Assembly: GCF_028368995.1 (NCBI RefSeq)
Contig: NZ_JAQNDL010000003.1
Span: 1-64,000, forward strand
Reading direction: 5' to 3'
DNA from: Nannocystis bainbridge
GTDB taxonomy: Bacteria > Myxococcota_A > Polyangia > Nannocystales > Nannocystaceae
DNA: 64,000 nucleotides
In this document: in pieces, positions 43,241-53,639 of the stretch
Layout: each line of letters opens with the position of its first letter
How positions within the stretch are numbered: position 1 is the stretch's first letter
Notes under the pieces: generated by a model
The model's database searches: none
Told to the model about the DNA's origin: nothing
What the model saw: the letters and a program-made list of their open reading frames with translations, nothing else
Translations under genes and position numbers: made by a program

Positions 43241-45973
43241 TCACCAGAAGCACCACTCGACCTCGTCGCCGTTGAGCGTGCCGTCGAGGTCGCGGTCGAG
43301 CGCCACCCGCTGGCCCGAGCCGCGCGGGACGCAGGTGAAGGTCAGCTCCTGCTGGGGGAGCAGCGCGCGGGCCCGCAGCTGCGCCTCGGTGAGCGCCGGC
43401 TTGAGCCGCTGGTCCTGCACGAACGCGGTGCCGTTCCACAGGTAGCCGCGCCGCTCACCCAGGTACGAGCCGTGGGCCACCAGGTCGCAGTCGCCGGCGC
43501 TCGCGCGGGCCCGCAGCAGCGTGATCCGCGACGAGACGACGGTGCTGTTGCTGCTGGTGAGGGTGATCTGCTGGCCGACGCTCGGGGCCATGTTGGAGTC
43601 GAAGGCGAGCACGAACGCCTCGACCTGGCGCCGCTCGGTCGGGGTGTCGGACTCGAGCCCGCCGGGGTTGAAGATCGGGTCCTCGACGAAGCCGATCTGG
43701 CTGAGGAAGCCGAACACCGAGTCCATCGAGCCCTCGTGGGTGTAGCCGAAGCCGCGAATCTGGTCGCCGAGGAAGCTGTCGTCCTCCTGGGGGTTGATGG
43801 AGGTGTTGCGCGGCAGGCCGAACTTGCCGATCTTCGTATAGGCGTTGCGCAGGTGCGGGACCTTCATGGTCTGCACGAACTCGGTGCCGACGTACGAGCC
43901 GTCGGAGCCGAAGAAGCCCGGGCGTTCGACGCCGTACTGGGCGTTGCCGGCCGGATCGAGCACGTGACAGAAATTGCAGGTCATGCCGAGCGTGGCCGGC
44001 TTGTTCATGTATAGGTCGCGACCGGCGGCCTGGAACGGGGTCAGCGAGTTGTCGAGGTTGCGCACCGGGTTCGGCGGGTAGGTCAGCTGCATCGCGAAGT
44101 CGGTGAACTTCTGCATGTCGGTCGCGGGGATCTCCTGCGTCCGGCCCATGACCTCGACGAACGTCTTGTTGAACTGCTTGAACGCGGTGAGCTCGTCGAA
44201 CGAACCCTGGTTCGGCTGCGCGTTCGGCGGGAAGTTCGGGCTGGTCTTGTCGCCGCGCCAGTGCATCGCGCCATGGTTGGCCATGCCGCGCAGGCTCTGG
44301 GTCGTCATCGGCCCCTTCATCGGGTGGAAATCGATCGGGAAGTCGGGCAGGAAGATGGTCTTGAACGGCCCGGGCGCGATGGTGACGTCGCCGTCGGGGT
44401 TGCCGAGGTCCCACGCCAGGTGGTCGACGTCGCCGTACACGTGACAGCTCGCGCAGGCCGAGTCGCCGCGGCCCGAGGTGTAGGTCGCGTCGTAAAGGAA
44501 GCGGCGGCCCTCGGTCACGCTCGCCGGCTCCGGGTTGTGCATCGCCAGGTGCTGGATCTCGTCGCCGTCGTCGGTGTCGATGATCGAGACCGCGTTGTCG
44601 AAGCGGGTCATCACATACAGACGGTCGCGTGACTCGTCGAGCAGCACCGCCGTCGGTCCGCCGCCGGCGACCTGGATCTGCTCACACGGGTCGGGCCAGA
44701 AGGTGTTGTTCTCGAGCGCGGCGGTGTCGTACACGCCGATCTTGTCGGACCCGAGGGCGGCGACGTAGAGGGTGTTGCCGTCGGCCGAGATGGCCATGCC
44801 CTGCGGCAGCGCGAGGCTGAGCTCGGCGTCCTCGTTCGGCAGCGGCTGGAACGGCGCCTCGAAGTCGAGGTGCGGGTTCAGGTGGCGGGTCGTGACCGTG
44901 TTGCCCTGCGGGTTCAGGATCGAGATGTTGTTCTCGGCGAAGTGGCCGTTGACATTGGTCTCGGCGAACACGCCCGGCCCCGCGAAGCGGACCTCGTTGC
45001 GCGCGGAGGTGTTGCTGACGTAGATCTTCCCACTCACCGGGTTGACGATCATGTTGTAGAGGATGGCGCCGACGCCGGTGTAGAAGCCGGCGGCCCCGGT
45101 GACCTGCGTCGGGGTCGCGGCGTTGGCGTCGATGACGAACACGTCCTTGTCGGGCAGGCTGAACTTGACGTCCTCGTCCCACTGGACGCCGCGCTCGTCG
45201 ACCCAGTGCTGCCCGTCGTACTTGACGATCAGCGGGTTGCCCGGCGCGGCGACGCCGGCGTGGTTGGTGTTCGGCTCCGGGGTGTCGCCGCCGACCAGCA
45301 CCGAGTCGATCGTGGTCGTGCGATTGCCGGAGAAGTGCGCGGCCGCGTACACCTTCGAGCCGTCGGGGGACGTCGCCAGCGCCCGCGGGGTGTCGGCGAA
45401 CAGGGTGATGACCGTCTTGGGCGTGCCGCCGGCGCTCGCGCCGAGGTTGTTCGCGTCGAACACCCAGACATCGGCCCGGCCGACGCTCGGGGTCGTCAGC
45501 TGCGGGTCGAAGCCGATGTTCTGCCCCCGGTGGGCGGTGGTGATGAACGCCCGGTTCTTGCCCGGGCCGGCGAACACGATGTCGCGCGGCTCGTCGCCGA
45601 CCAGGAGCGTCCGCGTGACGCGATTGGCGGCGGCGGTGCCGACATAGACGACACTGACACTGTCCGACACGTGATTGACGACCCACACCTCGGTGTTGCT
45701 GCGGGCCGCCACGGCGACCGGCTCGACGCCGACGGGGATCGAGGTCCGGTGCGACAGGCCCCACCAGGTCACGTCGTAGACCTCGAGCTGACCGTCGGGC
45801 GTGTTGACCGCGAATAACGTCTTCTTGTCGGGCGAGAGGGCAAGCGGACGGACCTGTCCGCTTTCGAACAGGGTGTACGAAGGAGGAGCCGTCGCCCCTG
45901 CCGTCCCCGCCGTCCCCAACATCAACCCGAGACCTACCGACCACGAAAGTACGCGCACGCCTATCGAGAGCAT
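43241..45973 (-). CDS. Exported beta-propeller protein with two cytochrome-c heme sites
   Basis: A 910-residue exported protein. Residues 1-27 are a signal peptide (MLSIGVRVLSWSVGLGLMLG). The N-terminal half is a YVTN/NHL-type propeller (SPDKKTLFAVNTPDGQLEVY, TLYVAALGSDKIGVYD, RDRLYVMTRFDNAVSIID). The C-terminal half has two CxxCH heme sites (SACASCHVYG near 505, CNFCHVLDPAG near 667) and segments like PFKTIFLPDFPIDFHPMKGP, as in multi-domain cytochrome-c/propeller proteins of myxobacteria. It ends in a short EF-like loop (DRDLDGTLNGDE). It may carry electrons or act as an oxidase at the cell surface. The start at 45973 is supported by a strong GGAGGTG Shine-Dalgarno five bases before the ATG. 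Confidence 0.88.
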   Translation of the reverse strand: MLSIGVRVLSWSVGLGLMLGTAGTAGATAPPSYTLFESGQVRPLALSPDKKTLFAVNTPDGQLEVYDVTWWGLSHRTSIPVGVEPVAVAARSNTEVWVVNHVSDSVSVVYVGTAAANRVTRTLLVGDEPRDIVFAGPGKNRAFITTAHRGQNIGFDPQLTTPSVGRADVWVFDANNLGASAGGTPKTVITLFADTPRALATSPDGSKVYAAAHFSGNRTTTIDSVLVGGDTPEPNTNHAGVAAPGNPLIVKYDGQHWVDERGVQWDEDVKFSLPDKDVFVIDANAATPTQVTGAAGFYTGVGAILYNMIVNPVSGKIYVSNTSARNEVRFAGPGVFAETNVNGHFAENNISILNPQGNTVTTRHLNPHLDFEAPFQPLPNEDAELSLALPQGMAISADGNTLYVAALGSDKIGVYDTAALENNTFWPDPCEQIQVAGGGPTAVLLDESRDRLYVMTRFDNAVSIIDTDDGDEIQHLAMHNPEPASVTEGRRFLYDATYTSGRGDSACASCHVYGDVDHLAWDLGNPDGDVTIAPGPFKTIFLPDFPIDFHPMKGPMTTQSLRGMANHGAMHWRGDKTSPNFPPNAQPNQGSFDELTAFKQFNKTFVEVMGRTQEIPATDMQKFTDFAMQLTYPPNPVRNLDNSLTPFQAAGRDLYMNKPATLGMTCNFCHVLDPAGNAQYGVERPGFFGSDGSYVGTEFVQTMKVPHLRNAYTKIGKFGLPRNTSINPQEDDSFLGDQIRGFGYTHEGSMDSVFGFLSQIGFVEDPIFNPGGLESDTPTERRQVEAFVLAFDSNMAPSVGQQITLTSSNSTVVSSRITLLRARASAGDCDLVAHGSYLGERRGYLWNGTAFVQDQRLKPALTEAQLRARALLPQQELTFTCVPRGSGQRVALDRDLDGTLNGDEVEWCFW

Positions 45974-46321
45974 CCCCACCTCCAACTGCACAGAGCCGAT
46001 TTTCAACGATCGTCCCCCCCCAGGGTCCGATCCCATTGTCGCGTGTCCGTCAGACCGTGCCGCGCACGGCGCCGACGTATTAGTGCATGTTAGCAGGTCA
46101 ACAGATCCTAGGGCTACGATTAATTCATGGATTTAAATCGTGGCCGCTCTCGGGTCTCGATGTCCCACCGCACCCGACTCGGCTCTCGGGGGCCGAAGGC
46201 CGCGCGGGTGGCTGTATGTACAATCGCCACAGCGAAGACCGCGCGTCTCGACAATTGCCGAACCCCGCCGAGCGAGGCTGCGGCGGGGTGTCGCGGGGGG
46301 CGGCCGGGCGGCGAGCGGCCG
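45974..46321. other. Gene-free upstream region, AT-rich
   Basis: This 348-bp region lies upstream of the diheme propeller gene and downstream of the second P450 (both minus strand). The part around 46080-46140 is markedly AT-rich (TTAATTCATGGATTTAAATC) and is the likely promoter area for the propeller gene. No repeat array or gene is seen. Confidence 0.45.
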
Positions 46322-47569
46322 TCAGGCGGAGGTCATCGTGATCGGCAGCGACTTGAAGCCGCGGACCATCATGCTCGGCAACCATTCGAGCGGCGCGTCG
46401 CTGGCGAGGCGCAGGTCGGAGAAGGTCCGGAGCAGCGTTTGAATGGCCAGACGTCCCTCGAGCCGCGACAGCGCCGCGCCCGGGCAAGTGTGGATACCAG
46501 AACTGAAGGACAGGTGACGTACGTCCTGGCGCTCGATGTCGAACCGGTCGGGATCGGGGAATCGATGACCGTCTCGGTTCGCGGAGCAGAGGACGCTCAG
46601 CACATAGTCGCCGGCGGGGATCCGGCCCCCCGGCAGATCGGTGATGTCCACGAGCGCGCGGCGGAAGGTGCCGAACGTCGGGCCGTCGAACCGCATCAGC
46701 TCCTCGAGCGCGTTGTCGAGGAGGCGCGGCTCCTGGCGCAGGCGCTGCGCCTGCTCGGGCCGGCGCACGAGGATGTTGACCGCGTTGGCCACCATGTACA
46801 GCGTCGTCTCCTGGCTGGCCAGGAACAGGGTCACGCACATCGCCACGAGCTCGGTGTCGGTCATGCCGACGCCGTCGACGCGCGCCTCGACCAGCTTGCT
46901 CAGCAGGTCCTCGGTCGAGCGGCTGCGCCGCGCGGCGATGTGCGCGTTGAAGTATTCGTAGTAGCTCATGACGCCGCGGTACGCCGACTCGACAGCCTCG
47001 GCGGTGGCGATGCCCGCGCCGAACAGCGACATCACGATCAGCGCGTCCTCCCGCAGCCGCTCGCCGTCCTCGCGCGGGATGCCCATGAGCTCGCTGAACA
47101 CGATCATCGGCAGCTGCGCGGCGAAGTCGGCCACCACGTCCATGCGCCCGCGCGGGCGCACGGCCGCCAGCAATTCGTCGATCGCGTGCTGGATCCGCGG
47201 CCGCAGCCGCTCGACCGCCTGGACCGTGAACGCGCGGGAGATCAGCGCGCGCAGCCGCGTGTGGTTCGGCGGGTCCATGAACGCGACCCAGCTCGACACG
47301 AACGTGTTGAACACCTCGAGCTTGTCACGCACGCTCTCGGGCGCGCCGACGCCGTACTGTTCGACCTTCGAGTTGGAGAACTCCGACTTGCTGTCGCGTA
47401 GGACCCGCTGGACGTCGGCGTAGCGGGTGAGGACCCAGCTCTTGAGCAAGGGGTGCCAAAATACCGGCTCTTCCTCGCGCATGCGCGCCAGCGTCGGATA
47501 GGGGTCGGCGAAGAAAGCTGGGCTGAGAATGTCGAACTTGACGGGGGGCGCGGTCGGTTGATGAGACAT
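46322..47569 (-). CDS. Cytochrome P450
   Basis: A 415-residue P450. The heme loop is FSSGIHTCPGAALSR with Cys362 as ligand; the I-helix segment is FLASQETTLYM, which has the full acid-Thr pair for oxygen activation; ExxR is in EELMRFDGPT. The opening FDILSPAFFADPYPTLARMR resembles the other P450 at 39430, but the two are not close copies. It should oxidise a small molecule with an external ferredoxin. The ATG at 47569 matches the usual start; upstream sequence in frame is low-information. It is divergent from the giant hybrid kinase gene, 377 bp away. Confidence 0.92.
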   Translation of the reverse strand: MSHQPTAPPVKFDILSPAFFADPYPTLARMREEEPVFWHPLLKSWVLTRYADVQRVLRDSKSEFSNSKVEQYGVGAPESVRDKLEVFNTFVSSWVAFMDPPNHTRLRALISRAFTVQAVERLRPRIQHAIDELLAAVRPRGRMDVVADFAAQLPMIVFSELMGIPREDGERLREDALIVMSLFGAGIATAEAVESAYRGVMSYYEYFNAHIAARRSRSTEDLLSKLVEARVDGVGMTDTELVAMCVTLFLASQETTLYMVANAVNILVRRPEQAQRLRQEPRLLDNALEELMRFDGPTFGTFRRALVDITDLPGGRIPAGDYVLSVLCSANRDGHRFPDPDRFDIERQDVRHLSFSSGIHTCPGAALSRLEGRLAIQTLLRTFSDLRLASDAPLEWLPSMMVRGFKSLPITMTSA

Positions 47570-47946
47570 CGGCGAGGGCTCCGAGGCCGTGGCGGCGACG
47601 GGGCGGCCGGGCCCGTCGACGGCGGTCGAGATGCTTGAGCATACATCGCCGCGCCACGGTGGAGAATGGGCGCTGGGGACCCTTCTGCGAGTGCCGTGGT
47701 GCGCGTGCGACTGGTGCATCGTCGAACGCGTGTGAACGCTGCGGATGGAGCAAGGCGCGGTTTCGTGCCGTTTGCGCGCCATGGCCCGCGGACGATTGTT
47801 CGTGCGTCATCGCCGCCAGGGCGGCAAGGGCCGACCTCGCCTGCGGGCGTGGCCCTGCGCGCCGCGCGAATGCAGGGGTGACGACAAGGACGCCGCCAGC
47901 GCGGCCAGACGGTATGATACGACGGTTCGGCTCAGCGACGCTCGAC
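47570..47946. other. Gene-free stretch between divergent P450 and hybrid kinase genes
   Basis: A 377-bp region that should carry both promoters. Open frames run through it on both strands without protein-like content. An alternative ATG for the kinase at 47914 is in frame. No repeat array is seen. Confidence 0.4.
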
Positions 47947-50900
47947 ATGGACGCCTCTCCACGGTTCTCGCTCAAGCAACGGCTCCACGAGGGGCAGAAC
48001 TCGATCATCTTCCGCGGCGTCCGCGAAGACGAGCAGACCCCCGTCGTCATCAAGGTGCTGAAGGGCGAGTACCCCAGCCCCCGCGCATTGAGACAGTTGC
48101 GCCGCGAGTTCGTCACGCTGCGCGAGCTCGAGGTGCCGGGGGTCGTGCGCGTCTATTCGCTCGAGAACTACGGCAACGGGCTCGCGCTGGTGATGGAGGA
48201 CGACGGCGGCGTGCCGCTCAGCGACGTCATCCACGGCGAGGCGCTGCAGCTGCGGCGGGCGCTCGAGCTGGGCGTGGCGCTGGCCGACACCCTGGCGCGC
48301 CTGCACGCGCGGGCGATCATCCACAAGGACATCAAGCCGCACAACATCCTCGTCAATTCGACGACCGGCAGCGTCAAGCTGATCGACTTCGGCATCGCTA
48401 CCAACCTGGCCCATGAGACAGCCCAGGTCTCGAGCCCCGAGGCGCTCGAGGGCACGCTGATGTACATGTCGCCCGAGCAGAGCGGGCGGGTCAACCGGAT
48501 CGTCGACCAGCGCACCGACCTCTACTCGCTCGGCGTCACGCTCTACGAGATGCTGACGGGCGCGGTCCCGTTCAACGCCAACGACGCGATGGAGCTGGTC
48601 CACAGCCACATCGCCCGCACGCCGGTGCCGCCGTGGGTGCGCACGCCGACGGTCCCCCGCGCGGTCTCCGACATCGTCATGAAGCTGCTGGCCAAGGGGC
48701 CGGAGGACCGCTACCAGCACGCGCTCGGGCTGTCGGCCGACCTCGCCCGCTGCCTGGCGGCGCTCGACGAGACCGGCGAGATCGAGGCGTTCGAGCTCGG
48801 CCAGCGCGACCGCGCCGACGTGCTGCGCATCCCGCAGAAGCTGTACGGCCGCGAGGCCGACATCCGCGCCCTGACCGAGGCGTTCGGGCGGGTCCAGGAC
48901 GGCCGCCCCGAGCTGGTGCTGGTCGGCGGCGGCGCGGGCGTCGGCAAGTCGATGCTGGCCCACGAGGTCCACCGCGTGATCGCCCGCGGCGGCGGCCGCT
49001 TCGTCACCGGCAAGTTCGACCTGGTCCAGCGCAACATCCCGTTCAGCGCCCTGGCGGCGGCCCTGTCCGACCTGCTGCGCCAGCTGCTGACCGAGTCGTC
49101 GCGCACGCTGGCGGAGTGGCGCACGCGCATCCAGCTGGCCGTCGGCAGCAGCGGCCAGCTGGTCGTCGACCTCGTGCCCGAGCTCGAGCGGATCCTCGGC
49201 AAGCAGCCGCCGCTGCCGCCGCTGCGCCCGACCGAGTCGCAGAACCGCTTCGGCCTGGTGATGCAGAACTTCGTGCGCGCCCTGTGCCCGCGCACGTCGC
49301 CGCTGGTGATCTTCCTCGACGACCTGCAGTGGGCCGACGCCGGCTCTCTGTCGCTGCTGCGGCTCATCCTCACCGATCCCGACGGCGGCCACCTGCTGCT
49401 GGTCGGGGCCTATCGCGACGGCGAGGTGGACCTCGCCCACCCGCTGCGCGCGACGGTCACCCAGCTGCGCAAGGACGGCGTGGCCCTCACCGAGCTCGCG
49501 CTCGGCCCGCTCGACCGCGCCAGCGTGCGCGCGCTGCTGGCCGAGACGCTGCTCCGCGAGCGCCCCGGGTCGCCGCCGCCGCGCGAAGAGGTCGAGCGGC
49601 TCGAGAGCCTCGCCACGCTGGTGTTCGACAAGACCCACGGCAACCCGTTCTTCCTGACGCAGTTCCTGACGATGCTGCATCGGAACGGGCAGATCCGCTT
49701 CGACGCGACCACCGGCGGGTGGGCGTGGGACACGGCCGCGGTGGCCGCGGCCCCGATCACCGAGAACGTGGCCGAGCTGATGTCGGAGCGGCTGCGCGAG
49801 TTCCCGGGCGACACCCAGCGCCTGCTCGCCGTCGCCGCCTGCGTCGGCCACGAGTTCGACGTCGTGACCCTGGCGCGGATCGCCGAGCGCAGCACCGGCC
49901 GCGTCGCCGCCACGCTGTGGCCGGCGCTGCAGGCCGGCCTGGTCGTGCCGCTCGACTCCAACTACCGCCTGCTCGAGGCGATCGACGACGGCGCGCCCGA
50001 GGCGAATGAGACAGTGGAGCTGGTGGTCGCCTGCCGGTTCCTCCACGACCGCGTGCAGCAGGCCGCGCTGTCGCTCAGCACGCCCGAGGCGCTGCACGAG
50101 GTCCACCTGCGGATCGGTCGCAGCCTGCAGGCCGCCCACGTCGGCGAGCTCCGCGGCGACGCGCTGTTCGACGTGGTCCGCCACCTCAACGCCGGCGCGC
50201 CGCGCCTCGACGACCCCGGCGAGCGCCTGCATTTGGCCCGCGCCAACCTCGAGGCCGCGCGCGCGGCCAAGCGCGCCACCGCCTACGCCGCCGGCGCCGC
50301 GTTCGCCTCGGCCGGCATCGCGGTGCTGCCGACGGACGCGTGGGACTCGCAGTACGCGCTGACGCTCGCGCTGCACCGCGAGCAGGCCGAGTGCGACTAC
50401 ATGTGCGGCCGCGTCGACCGGGCCGACGCCAAGCTCGCGGACCTGATCGGTCGCGCCCGCTCGCCGGTCGAGCAGGCCGACCTGTTCGCCCTGCGGGTGA
50501 TGCTGCTGTCGTCGCAGGGCCGCTTCGCCGAGGGCCTGGCGGCCAGCCGCGTCGGTCTACAGCAGTTCGGCGAGCTGCTGCCGGAGACGCCCGAGGCGAC
50601 GATGGCGACCTTCGGCGCGGTCTACGGCGAGATCGAGGCGACGCTGGCCGGCCGCACGGTCGAGTCGCTGGCCGACGCGCCGGCGATGCGCGACCCGGCC
50701 CACAGCGCGGTGCTCCGCCTGCTCAACGAGGCGTTCGGCGCCGGCTTCGTGGTCGACGCCCGCCTCGGCTCGGTCGTCATCCTCAAGCACGTCCTGCTGT
50801 CGCTCACCCGCGGCCCGGGCGAGCTGTCGGCCTTCGGCTACGCGACCTTCGGCTACCTGCTGGTCGGCCCGCTCGGCCGCCCCGCCGACGCGCTGCGCTA

Positions 50901-53205
50901 CGGCCGGCTGGCGCTGCAATTGCTAGAGCGCTTCACGTCGACCGAGGTCGCCAGCCGCGTGCACTTCATGGTCGGCTTCTACACCGGCCACACCCGCCCG
51001 CTGCGCGACAGCCTGCACCACCTCCACCAGGCCCGCGTGCTCGGGCTCGAGACGGGCGACTTCATGTACGCCTCGCAAGGGGCGGTGTTCCACGCGCTGG
51101 CCAACCTGCGCCGCGGCGAGGACCTGTCGGCGGTCCGCGAGGAGATCGATCAAGGCCTGGCGCTGATGGTCCGCACGCGCGACGCGATGTCGACCGCGCA
51201 GCTGGTGCTGCTCGGCAACGTGGTCGACGCGCTGCAGCACGAGCAGTGGTTCCACGGGCCGCTGGTCGGCGACAACGAGGGCGAGACCGAGTGGCTGCGC
51301 GGGGTCGACGCGAGCGGGCTCGTGATCGTCCGCTTCCTCCATCACGTCAGCAAGCTGATGACGGCGACGCTGTTCGAGGCGTACCCGGAGGCGCTGGCGC
51401 TGGCCGCCGCGGCCCAGCCGTTCATGGCGGTCGCCGTCGGCGGGCCGCACACCGCCGACCTGCCGTTTTACGCCGCGCTGGCGCTGGCGGCCAGCCACGC
51501 GACCGCGGCCGACGAGGCCGAGCGCGCGGCGCTGATGGCCCAGCTGCTGGCGCACCGGGCGACCACGGCCCAGTGGGCGCTGCTGTGCCCCGAGAACGAG
51601 CAGCACCGCCTGCACATCCTCGACGCCGAGATCGCCCGCATCCGCGGCCAGGACCTGGTCGCGCTCGACGAGTACGACCGCGCGATCGAGTGGGCCCGCC
51701 GCAGCCAGTTCATCCACCACGAGGCGATCGCCAACGAGCTGTGCGGCCGCTTCCACCAGGCCCGCGGCCGGGCCCAGATCGCCCGCGTGTACCTCGGCCA
51801 GGCCCGCTACGGCTACGAGCGCTGGGGCGCGCTGGCGAAGGTGCGCGCGCTCGACGTCAAGTACCCGCACCTGGCCGCCCGCGCCGAGAGCGTCGGCACG
51901 ACGATCACCGCCAGCAGCAACCGCGCGCTCATCACCAGCTCGCTGTCGACCACCGGCAACCAGGGCCTGGACCTCACCAGCGTGATCAAGGCCGCGCAGG
52001 CGCTGACGGCCGAGATCGCGGTCGAGCCGCTGCTCGAGAAGATCATCCAGATCATGATCGAGAACGCCGGGGCCCGCCGCGGCGTGCTGCTGCTCGAGCG
52101 CGAGGGCCAGCTGAGCGTGGTCGCCGAGTCGTCGGTCGACACCGGGTCATACACGCTGAAGCAGCCGCTGCCGCTGGCCGAGGCGGCGTCGGTGCCGGTG
52201 TCGATCGTCAACTACGTGGTCCACACCACCGACAGCGTGGTGCTCGAGGACGCCGCCCGCGCCGGGCCGTTCACCACCGACACGTACGTGGCCCGCAGCG
52301 GGATGCGCTCGGTGCTGTGCACGCCGCTGGTCCACCAGACCAAGCTGACCGGGGTGCTGTACCTCGAGAACGAGCTGATCCCGTCGGTGTTCCCCGAGGC
52401 CCGGCTGCACACGCTCAAGCTGATCGCGTCGCAGGCGGCGATCTCGATCGAGAACGCCAACCTGTACGCGAACATGGAGCGGCTGGTGCAGAAGCGCACC
52501 GACGAGCTGCACCGCGTCAATCAATCGCTGACGGCCAGCAACGCCGAGCTCGACGCGTTCGCCCGCACGGTCGCCCACGACCTCAAGAACCCGCTCGGGG
52601 CGATGGTCGGCTACTCGGAGTACCTGCTCGAGCACATCGACGAGGTCGACTCCGACGAGGTCGAACGCGTGGTCGAGAACATCCGCCGGGCGTCGCACAC
52701 GGCCACCAACATCATCGACGAGCTGCTGCTGCTGGCCGGAGTGCGCAAGCAGCAGATCCAGACCAGCCGCCTCGACATGGCGGCGATCATGCGCCAGGTC
52801 GAGCAGCGCATGGACTACATGCTGCGCGAGTACGGCGGCGAGATCGCGGCGCCCCAGGCGTGGCCGTCGGCGCTCGGCTACGCGCCGTGGATCGAAGAGG
52901 CGTGGACGAACTACATCAGCAACGGGCTGAAGTACGGCGGGTCGCCGCCGCGGCTGCAGCTCGGCGCCGACGCGATCGAGGGCAAGGTCCGCTTCTGGGT
53001 CCGCGACAACGGGCCAGGCATCGACCAGGAGGCGCAAGCGAAGCTGTTCGCGGAGTTCTCCCGGCTCGATACGGTGCGCGCGGAAGGCCACGGGTTGGGG
53101 CTGTCGATCGTGCGCCGCATCATCGAGCGCCTGGGCGGCAGCGTGGGGGTCGAGAGCGAACTCGGCGGCGGCAGCCTGTTCTTCTTCACGCTGCCAGCTG
53201 CGTGA
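47947..53205 (+). CDS. Hybrid Ser/Thr kinase / AAA ATPase / GAF / histidine kinase
   Basis: A 1752-residue multi-sensor protein. The N-terminal kinase-like domain (about 6-275) has Lys36 in VVIKVLK, HKDIKPHN (126-133) and DFG (147-149), but its glycine loop is weak (RLHEGQNSIIFRG). An AAA/STAND ATPase follows with Walker A GGGAGVGKS (327-335) and Walker B-like IFLDDLQWADAG. A long helical-repeat region runs from about 700 to 1320. A GAF domain lies near 1345-1500, then a HisKA domain with the phospho-acceptor His in ARTVAHDLKNPLGAM and a HATPase_c domain with NGPGI and GHGLGLSIV boxes at the end. The architecture is the family of trifunctional Ser/Thr-kinase/ATPase/sensor histidine kinases. 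The ATG at 47947 is used; 47914 is an alternative. Confidence 0.92.
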   Translation: MDASPRFSLKQRLHEGQNSIIFRGVREDEQTPVVIKVLKGEYPSPRALRQLRREFVTLRELEVPGVVRVYSLENYGNGLALVMEDDGGVPLSDVIHGEALQLRRALELGVALADTLARLHARAIIHKDIKPHNILVNSTTGSVKLIDFGIATNLAHETAQVSSPEALEGTLMYMSPEQSGRVNRIVDQRTDLYSLGVTLYEMLTGAVPFNANDAMELVHSHIARTPVPPWVRTPTVPRAVSDIVMKLLAKGPEDRYQHALGLSADLARCLAALDETGEIEAFELGQRDRADVLRIPQKLYGREADIRALTEAFGRVQDGRPELVLVGGGAGVGKSMLAHEVHRVIARGGGRFVTGKFDLVQRNIPFSALAAALSDLLRQLLTESSRTLAEWRTRIQLAVGSSGQLVVDLVPELERILGKQPPLPPLRPTESQNRFGLVMQNFVRALCPRTSPLVIFLDDLQWADAGSLSLLRLILTDPDGGHLLLVGAYRDGEVDLAHPLRATVTQLRKDGVALTELALGPLDRASVRALLAETLLRERPGSPPPREEVERLESLATLVFDKTHGNPFFLTQFLTMLHRNGQIRFDATTGGWAWDTAAVAAAPITENVAELMSERLREFPGDTQRLLAVAACVGHEFDVVTLARIAERSTGRVAATLWPALQAGLVVPLDSNYRLLEAIDDGAPEANETVELVVACRFLHDRVQQAALSLSTPEALHEVHLRIGRSLQAAHVGELRGDALFDVVRHLNAGAPRLDDPGERLHLARANLEAARAAKRATAYAAGAAFASAGIAVLPTDAWDSQYALTLALHREQAECDYMCGRVDRADAKLADLIGRARSPVEQADLFALRVMLLSSQGRFAEGLAASRVGLQQFGELLPETPEATMATFGAVYGEIEATLAGRTVESLADAPAMRDPAHSAVLRLLNEAFGAGFVVDARLGSVVILKHVLLSLTRGPGELSAFGYATFGYLLVGPLGRPADALRYGRLALQLLERFTSTEVASRVHFMVGFYTGHTRPLRDSLHHLHQARVLGLETGDFMYASQGAVFHALANLRRGEDLSAVREEIDQGLALMVRTRDAMSTAQLVLLGNVVDALQHEQWFHGPLVGDNEGETEWLRGVDASGLVIVRFLHHVSKLMTATLFEAYPEALALAAAAQPFMAVAVGGPHTADLPFYAALALAASHATAADEAERAALMAQLLAHRATTAQWALLCPENEQHRLHILDAEIARIRGQDLVALDEYDRAIEWARRSQFIHHEAIANELCGRFHQARGRAQIARVYLGQARYGYERWGALAKVRALDVKYPHLAARAESVGTTITASSNRALITSSLSTTGNQGLDLTSVIKAAQALTAEIAVEPLLEKIIQIMIENAGARRGVLLLEREGQLSVVAESSVDTGSYTLKQPLPLAEAASVPVSIVNYVVHTTDSVVLEDAARAGPFTTDTYVARSGMRSVLCTPLVHQTKLTGVLYLENELIPSVFPEARLHTLKLIASQAAISIENANLYANMERLVQKRTDELHRVNQSLTASNAELDAFARTVAHDLKNPLGAMVGYSEYLLEHIDEVDSDEVERVVENIRRASHTATNIIDELLLLAGVRKQQIQTSRLDMAAIMRQVEQRMDYMLREYGGEIAAPQAWPSALGYAPWIEEAWTNYISNGLKYGGSPPRLQLGADAIEGKVRFWVRDNGPGIDQEAQAKLFAEFSRLDTVRAEGHGLGLSIVRRIIERLGGSVGVESELGGGSLFFFTLPAA

Positions 53206-53338
53206 GGCGGGCTCTCGCTGCGCGGGCGGGCTCGCTTGCTGCGGCGGGCGGCATCGGGCTCTCGGTGCGGCGGGCTCTTGCTGCGCGGGTGGTTCAGGAT
53301 GCCCGGCAGGCTCGGGGCCTTGCTGCGCGGGCGGGCCC

Positions 53339-53410
53339 GAGCTCTTGCTTCGCGGGCGGGCTCGAGCTCTTGCTTCGCGGGGGGCTCGAGCTCTTGCTTC
53401 GCGAATTGCC
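53339..53410. repeat. 24-25-bp tandem repeat
   Basis: Three good copies of GAGCTCTTGCTTCGCGGGCG plus a short GC-rich end, starting at 53339, 53364 and 53388, preceded by several degenerate copies (CTCTTGCTGCGCGGG type) back to about 53210. Confidence 0.7.
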
Positions 53411-53425
53411 GACCGCGCCTCGCGG

Positions 53426-53526
53426 GGGGTTCGGGGAAGGGCCGGCCGCGAGTTAACCGGCAGATGGATGCTCGTTCCTCGCACCCATCCCGCCTCTAAT
53501 TCGCGGCCGGCCCTTCCCCGAACCCC
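53426..53526. repeat. 26-bp perfect inverted repeat with 49-base loop
   Basis: The left arm (53426-53451) begins GGGGTTCGGGGAAGGGCCGG and ends CCGCGA; the right arm (53501-53526) is its exact reverse complement. The near-complementarity continues a few bases inward (GTTAA versus CTAAT). The loop itself contains a GGATG/CATCC pair. It could be a very strong terminator for the hybrid kinase gene or the footprint of a mobile element; no transposase is nearby. Confidence 0.8.
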
Positions 53527-53639
53527 TTGCACGGCTGCAGCCGTGAGAGGCCGACTCGCCGTCGTCGGCTCCGCTGCGGGATTGTGTTCGCGGAGATCGT
53601 GGGGCGCCTGTTCGACGGCCAGGACTGGCCGCCGAACAG

